Of a DNA stretch of 49,822 nt, positions 44,709 to 49,822 are shown piece by piece. Numbering within the stretch: position 1 is the stretch's first letter; each line of letters starts with the position of its first letter. The notes beneath the pieces were generated by a model, which worked only from the letters and a program-made list of their open reading frames with translations, was not told the DNA's origin and searched no databases. This DNA comes from an uncultured Cytophagales bacterium (GTDB lineage Bacteria; Bacteroidota; Bacteroidia; Cytophagales; Thermonemataceae). The DNA is taken from NCBI GenBank assembly GCA_937911505.1, contig CALEMF010000024.1:1-49822 (forward strand), written 5' to 3'. The position numbers and the translations under genes were made by a program.

Positions 44709-44818
44709 AGAATAACGATTTATCGTATCAAAATTAATCATTTTATTTTAAACTATGAGCGTTGCGCCCTGCTTGTATTAACCTTATATTACATCCTCAC
44801 TAAAAATAGAAGTAAGCT

Positions 44819-45691
44819 ATGGCGAATAATAAGATGATTGTAGAAGAACGGGTGCGCGATATAGGGAATTTTTTGGTAGGTCGTCTACTTCCCTTTCGTA
44901 AAAAAAGACAAGTAGGCCCTTTCACCTTTATAGACCACATGGGGCCTTTCAAAATTGAAAAGGATAAGGGGTTGGGCGTTGACCAACATCCTCACATTGG
45001 TCTTTCTACGCTTACTTATTTGTTTGAAGGGCAAGTAGAGCATCGCGATAGTACGGGCGCCGTACAAATTATCAGACCTGGTGATGTAGGCTTTATGACT
45101 GCAGGAAAAGGAGTAGCGCATACCGAGCGAACGCCTACCTTAGAGTACAACAATCCTGACGCCTCCTTGCACGGCTATCAAGTATGGGTAGCGCTCCCTA
45201 AGAATGATGAAGAAATGGCACCCCGCTTCGATTTCATTACCAGAGAAGACCTTCCTACCTGGCAAGAAGGTGGGCTTACGCTTACACTAGTAGCAGGCGA
45301 AGGCTACGGAAAGCGCTCTCCCCTACCCGTTTACTCGCCACTCTTTATGCTTGATGTAAGTGCCCAAGAAGCCACTGAACTAGATATTGCCGGTAATTTA
45401 CACGGAGAAATCGCCTTAGTGATTGCCAAGGGACAAATTACCGATGGAGAAGAGACCATAGAGGCAGGACAGATGCTGGTCTCTAAGACGGAAGATGAAT
45501 GTTGTATAACCTTAGGAAAAGATAGCCGTGTATTGATTTTTGGTGGTCAACCCTTCCCAGAAGAACGGCATATGTACTGGAATTTTGTTTCTTCTTCTAA
45601 AGAACGTATAGAACAGGCCAAAGAAGAATGGAAAGACAAGGCTTTCCCTAAAGTACCTGGGGATGATACGTATATTCCGCTGCCTTCTTAA
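44819..45691 (+). CDS. Pirin-family protein
   Basis: The 290-residue protein is a bicupin. The N-terminal domain has GPFTFIDHMGP, the metal-binding DQHPHIGLSTLTYLFEGQVEHRDS with His57, His59 and His75-type ligands, and GKGVAHTERTP with His/Glu; the C-terminal domain has LLVASKTEDE-like and RVLIFGGQPFPEERHMYWNFVSSS blocks. Pirins are iron-binding proteins; some have quercetin dioxygenase activity and some bind transcription regulators. Length is normal. It is transcribed away from the M20 gene, 110 bases apart. Confidence 0.92.
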   Translation: MANNKMIVEERVRDIGNFLVGRLLPFRKKRQVGPFTFIDHMGPFKIEKDKGLGVDQHPHIGLSTLTYLFEGQVEHRDSTGAVQIIRPGDVGFMTAGKGVAHTERTPTLEYNNPDASLHGYQVWVALPKNDEEMAPRFDFITREDLPTWQEGGLTLTLVAGEGYGKRSPLPVYSPLFMLDVSAQEATELDIAGNLHGEIALVIAKGQITDGEETIEAGQMLVSKTEDECCITLGKDSRVLIFGGQPFPEERHMYWNFVSSSKERIEQAKEEWKDKAFPKVPGDDTYIPLPS

Positions 45692-45703
45692 ATGAGAGAG
45701 CAA

Positions 45704-45829
45704 GTGAATGTGTGAATGAGCGAAGAGGTCATTGTGCGATGGTTAGCTTATTTTGAGTGTATGAAGCCTGTAAGCTAAAAATGTTTATCCTGCTTTTCAA
45801 TATTTACTTCCTCACTCATTCACACATTT
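45704..45829. repeat. Spaced inverted repeat after the pirin gene
   Basis: AATGTGTGAATGAG near 45705-45719 has an inverted copy CTCATTCACACATT near 45814-45828, about 95 bases apart. It may act as a loose convergent terminator, since no ordinary hairpin is seen between pirin and the next gene. Confidence 0.4.
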
Positions 45830-45857
45830 CTACTTCATTGGTTTCTTACAGCAAACA

Positions 45858-46691
45858 TTACTGACAAACAGCTTTGCCTCGGTTGAAGATAAACTTGGTT
45901 CGGTGTACCTCCCAGCTTCCTTGGTTGATCTGCTGTTGGTTAACCCAATACGTACCTGATGTACCATCTTCGAAAGTAGCTTTAATGACGCTTTTTCCCT
46001 CTTGTGTGGTGGCATACCACTTTCCTTTTTTTGTACCATTAGAAGCACCGGCTACCCGCTCCCAATCATTCTTTTTTTGCTTCGTATCAAAGTAGCTATC
46101 ATAAGCTAAGAGGACGGTTCCATTAGCGCAGAAATTCAGATAGGCGGCGGAGCTTGTTCTTTGATCTCTTCGGGTCAAGAGAGGGTTGGGCTTATTCCAA
46201 ACCACCAATTGACTTCCCGCCACTGCTTGTCTTAGTGTGGTATTATCAGACTTTGGAACAGACGTTTGTTGTTTAGACGGCTGATTTTGCGCGGTCGTCC
46301 CATTACCTTGTTTGGAGGTATTGTCTGGATAGAAATAAGTAGAGAGGTCTACGTTTTGAATTTCGTGATTAGTAGAAGTAAGATAAAAAATTTCTCTGAT
46401 GTTGTTGAAGCTCAGCATGAGCCCATCCGTTACTTGTGTGGCTGAAAACAGAATTGTACCATTGGGGCTATAGAATTTACCAATGAGTTGCTTACCACTG
46501 ACCGTTCCTTTAAAGGCCATGTTACCCGTATTAGTTTGTACGATGCCGTGGTATTCTTGTGTCATAGGTTTGATACGCAATGCCACATCTTTCTTTGAAT
46601 TTACAAAAGTACCTACAAAAGGATTGTTCTGTGCTTGTATGGAGATGTGTGTACTTAGCACACTCATACAAATGAGTTTTACGATGTTCAT
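45858..46691 (-). CDS. Secreted protein of unknown function
   Basis: I choose ATG 46691 (MNIVKLICMSVLSTHISIQAQ), which gives a signal peptide directly; the longer form from 46724 adds 11 residues. The N-terminal part (residues 25-110) resembles a lipocalin-like small domain: NPFVGTFVNSKKDVALRIK, YHGIVQTNTGNMAFKGTVSGKQLIGKFYS in pieces. A Gln/Ser/Asn-rich linker (about 125-160) follows, then a C-terminal domain (SAAYLNFCANGTVLLAYDSYF, GKWYATTQEGKSVIKATFEDG, WEVHRTKFIFNRGKAVCQ) of the type that measures residual signal in stress-related secreted proteins. No family is recognised with confidence. Confidence 0.7.
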   Translation of the reverse strand: MNIVKLICMSVLSTHISIQAQNNPFVGTFVNSKKDVALRIKPMTQEYHGIVQTNTGNMAFKGTVSGKQLIGKFYSPNGTILFSATQVTDGLMLSFNNIREIFYLTSTNHEIQNVDLSTYFYPDNTSKQGNGTTAQNQPSKQQTSVPKSDNTTLRQAVAGSQLVVWNKPNPLLTRRDQRTSSAAYLNFCANGTVLLAYDSYFDTKQKKNDWERVAGASNGTKKGKWYATTQEGKSVIKATFEDGTSGTYWVNQQQINQGSWEVHRTKFIFNRGKAVCQ

Positions 46692-46724
46692 AGGATTTAC
46701 ATTTAAAAGGTTCGATTTAAACAT

Positions 46725-46923
46725 GAATGAACAGAGTGAAAAAAATAATGATAAGGCATAGCCTAATAGCTTAAAAAGGGTATTTTAGTGGTGTAATTAC
46801 TATTACGCTATGCAGGGTTAATTACACAAACTATACCAGTCGCTCAGATAGCAACGCGCTATTTGAGCTCCGCTTACTATTTTACTTGTATAGAAAAGAA
46901 ATGACAACTAAAAATAAGAAACT
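46725..46923. other. Divergent intergenic region, about 200 bases
   Basis: It separates the secreted-protein gene (minus) and the metallopeptidase gene (plus). No exact TAnnTTTG element, no hairpin and no small gene are visible; it is A/T-rich near both starts. Confidence 0.4.
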
Positions 46924-48699
46924 ATGGGTGGCGGACACGAAAACGTAAATAAAAATGAAGAAGAGCAACAAGATGACGTAGAGCATATCAGTGAAGGGTG
47001 GCAAGCCTTCGAAGAACAATACAAGAAAACTGTAGGGACTGGCCTCAAGAAAGGAATGAAAAGCTTGTACGAGCAAGACCCACATCTGTATTACAACTTA
47101 GTCAATAATCAAATGGCTTACGATGAAGCGAATGAAGAGAAAGGACAACCTGCAGATACTTCTCTTGATTCGCCCAAAGAGCTCTACCCTTCACATGGTT
47201 TTACCAAAAAAGATATGGTTGTAAGTCGTACCGATAAGAAAGGGAATACGCTCTCTAAGCCTTTACCCAAAAATGCAGAAGTGGCCATTGCACCTTCAAC
47301 CGAAGCAGGGAAGTTTGAGATCAGCACCGTAATTAAAGGGGAAATATACAGTGAGTTAGTAGATTTCAAAAATGTAGCTCCTACTCCAAATAGTGTGGAA
47401 CAACTACCTAGAAAAGAGAAAGATAAGATACATGTAGATACACTTAGTAAAGTACAGCTAAAGTCCCCCTCCTCTGAATCTTATAAAAAGAAATCCCACC
47501 CTTTTTATGTACATCACAGCGATACGCCTATCGCATTGCAACCTTTTGTTGATAATGCCCTAGAAGAACTCAGCACACGCATGCTAACTAAACCCTTCGA
47601 AACCAGCACCATTCACTTAGATTTTACAAAAATGCCTAAGGCTGTACAGAAAAAACTACCGAAAGAGCAACAAAAGAAATACCTTGGGCAGCCAGTAGTC
47701 TTTCGTATTACACGCCTCGATGATAAGGGTGATAATAAACTCTTTTTGGTAGAAACGCTTGGCCAGTTAAATGCGCCGCTAGCCATAACAGATATTAACG
47801 ACCCCAGGCTTCATTTCAACCAATTTGGTTTTACTTTTAAAACAGCTACCCCAGCAGAAGTAGCGCAAGCGGAAGCACTAAAAAAAGAGATGAAAACAAA
47901 AGGAGAGATTAAGCTCAACGATAAAACGCTAAAAGCGTACGAGAAGGCCTATTTGAACTTTAGCGAAGAGGAAAAAAAAGCAATTATACGGGCCGTAGAG
48001 AAAATTCCCGCCTCTACCCTACAAAATATAAAAGGTATTGAGTTTCAGAAACGTGTAGGGATAACAGACCTCGATAAAAGGATTATAGAATCTGTAGGTG
48101 GATTTTACGATGTAGATGAACATACCATTAGCCTTGGAGAAAACGTGGCGGAAGCCAACAACTTACTTTACGGCGACAAGGATACCGATCACTTCACCAC
48201 AAGAGGAGAAGATACTGTTATCCATGAAGTAGGCCACGCAGTAGATATGGCGGAACAACGTAAAGCACAACAGACCTACAATAAGGCGAAAAAAGAAGCC
48301 TCAGAGGCCGATAATAGACGTATCTTTGCAGAACAGGATTATGAACAAGATCCTCACAATGAAGCAATCAAACAAGATTTTATGGAGGCGCACAAGGCAT
48401 CCCAGCAGGCTGATCAGGTATTTGAGAAAAAGCGTACAGCCTATTCTCAGGTAAAAACGTATTCTGGTGGCAGGTTTGCCTACGATAAGAAATTCGATCG
48501 ATGGCACGAAGAACAGGGAGAGTCAGATTTTACCAAAGCTTCGGATAAAGACAGACCACGTATCTCTTTGTATGCTACGCAAAATCCTTCCGAAGATTTT
48601 GCAGAGTCTTTTACCATGTATATCATGCAACCCGAAACACTCAAAGTAATGAGCCCAAACGTATATGGCTACTTCAAATACAACTTTCCGAAATACTAA
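46924..48699 (+). CDS. Predicted zinc metallopeptidase (zincin), probable exported effector or toxin
   Basis: The 591-residue protein has no signal peptide or membrane segment and a hydrophilic, Glu/Gln/Asn-rich N-terminus (MGGGHENVNKNEEEQQDD). Residues about 330-591 form a zincin domain: a helical start (FSEEEKKAIIRAVEKIP), GGFYDVDEHTISLG, the metal motif TVIHEVGHAVDM (His434 to His438, Glu435 catalytic), and NPSEDFAESFTMYIM, where Glu557 or Glu561 is the likely third ligand. It closes with a Tyr/Phe-rich end. The order HExxH then (E)DFAE(S/A)F is seen in lethal-factor-like and injected peptidases. The first 330 residues are unrecognised and may carry the delivery signal. It is a lone gene, converging with the permease gene 6 bases away. 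Confidence 0.85.
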   Translation: MGGGHENVNKNEEEQQDDVEHISEGWQAFEEQYKKTVGTGLKKGMKSLYEQDPHLYYNLVNNQMAYDEANEEKGQPADTSLDSPKELYPSHGFTKKDMVVSRTDKKGNTLSKPLPKNAEVAIAPSTEAGKFEISTVIKGEIYSELVDFKNVAPTPNSVEQLPRKEKDKIHVDTLSKVQLKSPSSESYKKKSHPFYVHHSDTPIALQPFVDNALEELSTRMLTKPFETSTIHLDFTKMPKAVQKKLPKEQQKKYLGQPVVFRITRLDDKGDNKLFLVETLGQLNAPLAITDINDPRLHFNQFGFTFKTATPAEVAQAEALKKEMKTKGEIKLNDKTLKAYEKAYLNFSEEEKKAIIRAVEKIPASTLQNIKGIEFQKRVGITDLDKRIIESVGGFYDVDEHTISLGENVAEANNLLYGDKDTDHFTTRGEDTVIHEVGHAVDMAEQRKAQQTYNKAKKEASEADNRRIFAEQDYEQDPHNEAIKQDFMEAHKASQQADQVFEKKRTAYSQVKTYSGGRFAYDKKFDRWHEEQGESDFTKASDKDRPRISLYATQNPSEDFAESFTMYIMQPETLKVMSPNVYGYFKYNFPKY

Positions 48700-48705
48700 G
48701 CTACG

Positions 48706-49822
48706 CTATTCATACTTCAATACCTCTGCCGGATGTGTGCGGGCGGCACGTATAGACTGTACACTCACCGTAAGCCAACCTAACAAAAGGGTAAATAATC
48801 CTGTGTACAAGAACACCCCAGCGCCTAGTTCTATTCTGTAAGCAAAGTTTTGAAGCCATTGGTGCATAAAGTACCACGTGGGTACGACTGCAATGATAAA
48901 GGCGATGGCTATTAAAATGACAAACTCCTTAGAGACCAATAGAAAGATCTGCGAAATAGAAGCACCTAATACTTTACGCACCCCAATCTCCTTCGATCTG
49001 CGTGCTACTGCGTAAGTCACTAGTCCAAGTAATCCTAAGCAGGAGATCAGTATGGCGAGTACACTAAACCATTTAGCCAAATCACCAATTTGCTCTTCAC
49101 CTCTGTATAAGTTTTGATGAGATTGTTCCAAAAATCTGTATTCGAATACTTCATCTGGAAAAAAGTTATCCCAAGCCTGTTCTAAGGCTTGCAGCGTCGG
49201 CATGGTTTGATCAGGGTTGATTTTCACAAAAAATTGGTCACCACTTGACCTGAATTCTGGATCGATAAACAACAGTAGTGGCTCTACTGTATTTTTCGCA
49301 GAGGTATAATGGAAGTCTTCTACTACGCCTATGATTTTAAACGGCTCTCGTTCGTCGTACATTTCGATCACCTTTCCTACAGGATTATCTATTTGCATCC
49401 TTTTCACGGCCTCTTCGTTGAGAATGACGGCCGTGGTATCCGTCGCACGCGTCTTTGAAAAGTCACGCCCTTCTTTCAATGTCATTTGCATCGTTGTTAA
49501 GAAGCCGTAATCTACCCCACCCACTTCAAACAGGATTTCGTTGTTATCGCCTTTTCCTTCCCACTGAACGGCAGAAGTAGACCTGCTACGGTTTACCAGG
49601 CTCATCGTACTGATGCTATAGCCTTGCACTCCCTTGATCTGATCGAGTTGATGATGAAAAGCTGCTCTTTGTTCTTCGTGTAGATTTCCATCAATGGATA
49701 GCACCGCTACATTTTGCCTATCGTATCCCAAGTCTTTATTTTTCATAAAGCTAATCTGCTTATAAATAACCACCGTTCCGATAATCAAGGCAATGGAGGC
49801 AAAAAACTGTACTACTACCAAC
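48706..49822 (-). CDS. MacB/FtsX-type ABC transporter permease (partial, N-terminus beyond the right edge)
   Basis: The visible 371 C-terminal residues contain a membrane segment near the edge (FFASIALIIGTVVIYKQI), a periplasmic MacB-like domain (VAVLSIDGN, FLTTMQMTLKEGRDFS, AVILNEEAVKRM, GKVIEMYDEREPFKIIGVVEDFHY), and the FtsX permease domain with three segments (LAILISCLGLLGLVTYAVARRSKEIGVRKVLGAS in pieces, the signature). The end ARTHPAEVLKYE is the family's usual C-terminus. Bacteroidota carry long versions of about 800 residues with two such halves; this is the second half. It should work with a separate ATPase, not seen in the window. Confidence 0.93.
   Translation of the reverse strand, partial: LVVVQFFASIALIIGTVVIYKQISFMKNKDLGYDRQNVAVLSIDGNLHEEQRAAFHHQLDQIKGVQGYSISTMSLVNRSRSTSAVQWEGKGDNNEILFEVGGVDYGFLTTMQMTLKEGRDFSKTRATDTTAVILNEEAVKRMQIDNPVGKVIEMYDEREPFKIIGVVEDFHYTSAKNTVEPLLLFIDPEFRSSGDQFFVKINPDQTMPTLQALEQAWDNFFPDEVFEYRFLEQSHQNLYRGEEQIGDLAKWFSVLAILISCLGLLGLVTYAVARRSKEIGVRKVLGASISQIFLLVSKEFVILIAIAFIIAVVPTWYFMHQWLQNFAYRIELGAGVFLYTGLFTLLLGWLTVSVQSIRAARTHPAEVLKYE

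Overview
The window is chromosomal DNA from a member of the Bacteroidota, most likely a Cytophagia-like marine or aquatic relative; I cannot name a species. The evidence is family content: two DUF4270 lipoproteins, DUF2147, DUF6268, a TonB-dependent receptor with a carboxypeptidase-like N-terminal domain, three LytS/LytTR-type kinase-regulator pairs, a calcium-binding-repeat surface protein, and the syntenic block panC / starch-synthase-like gene / DUF4270 / glmS. Several promoters match the Bacteroidota -33/-7 pattern (TTG, about 19-21 bases, TAnnTTTG). Base composition is AT-rich and fairly even. I saw no rRNA, tRNA, CRISPR array, transposase or phage gene.

Layout. 1-3638 (minus): the N-terminal 1212 codons of a very large surface protein that runs off the left edge. 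3989-8799: a DUF6268 barrel, a DUF2147 protein, a patatin-like lipase gene whose single 786-codon frame carries two in-frame stop codons, and a small secreted protein. 8830-13843: a small lipoprotein, an amidohydrolase, and a TetR / short-chain dehydrogenase / aldehyde dehydrogenase cluster; the aldehyde dehydrogenase frame is cut by a TAA at codon 47. 13917-16004: a two-domain fasciclin lipoprotein followed by a tandem, internally deleted copy of itself. 16053-20647: two kinase-regulator pairs that face each other with 3 bases between their ends, then a Kelch lipoprotein. 20908-28235: a DUF4270 lipoprotein, a TPR protein, a TonB receptor, a C45-type acyltransferase and a third kinase-regulator pair. 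28294-31478 (minus): BCCT transporter, EI24 membrane protein, panC. 31611-35747: starch-synthase-like protein, DUF4270 lipoprotein, glmS. 35748-36323 is a scar from a partial tandem duplication of the glmS end and the start of the next gene. 36324-38825: an 833-residue unrecognised protein with no signal peptide and a toxin/cargo-like architecture. 38898-45691: a repeat lipoprotein, a RidA / transglutaminase-like / TruC operon, a TPR protein, a DUF2179 protein, an M20 amidohydrolase and a pirin. 45858-49822: a secreted protein, a 591-residue cytosolic-looking protein ending in a zincin (HEVGH) domain, and the C-terminal part of a MacB/FtsX-type permease that runs off the right edge.

Main points of interest: (1) three different nonsense codons (TAG, TGA, TAA) inside two otherwise well-preserved genes; (2) two independent tandem duplications whose copies are decaying (fasciclin; glmS tail plus start of the 833-residue gene); (3) two large proteins without signal peptides, one a predicted metallopeptidase, that look like exported effectors or toxins and have no obvious secretion machinery in the window. 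All functional calls rest on motif and family recognition by eye; no database search was run.
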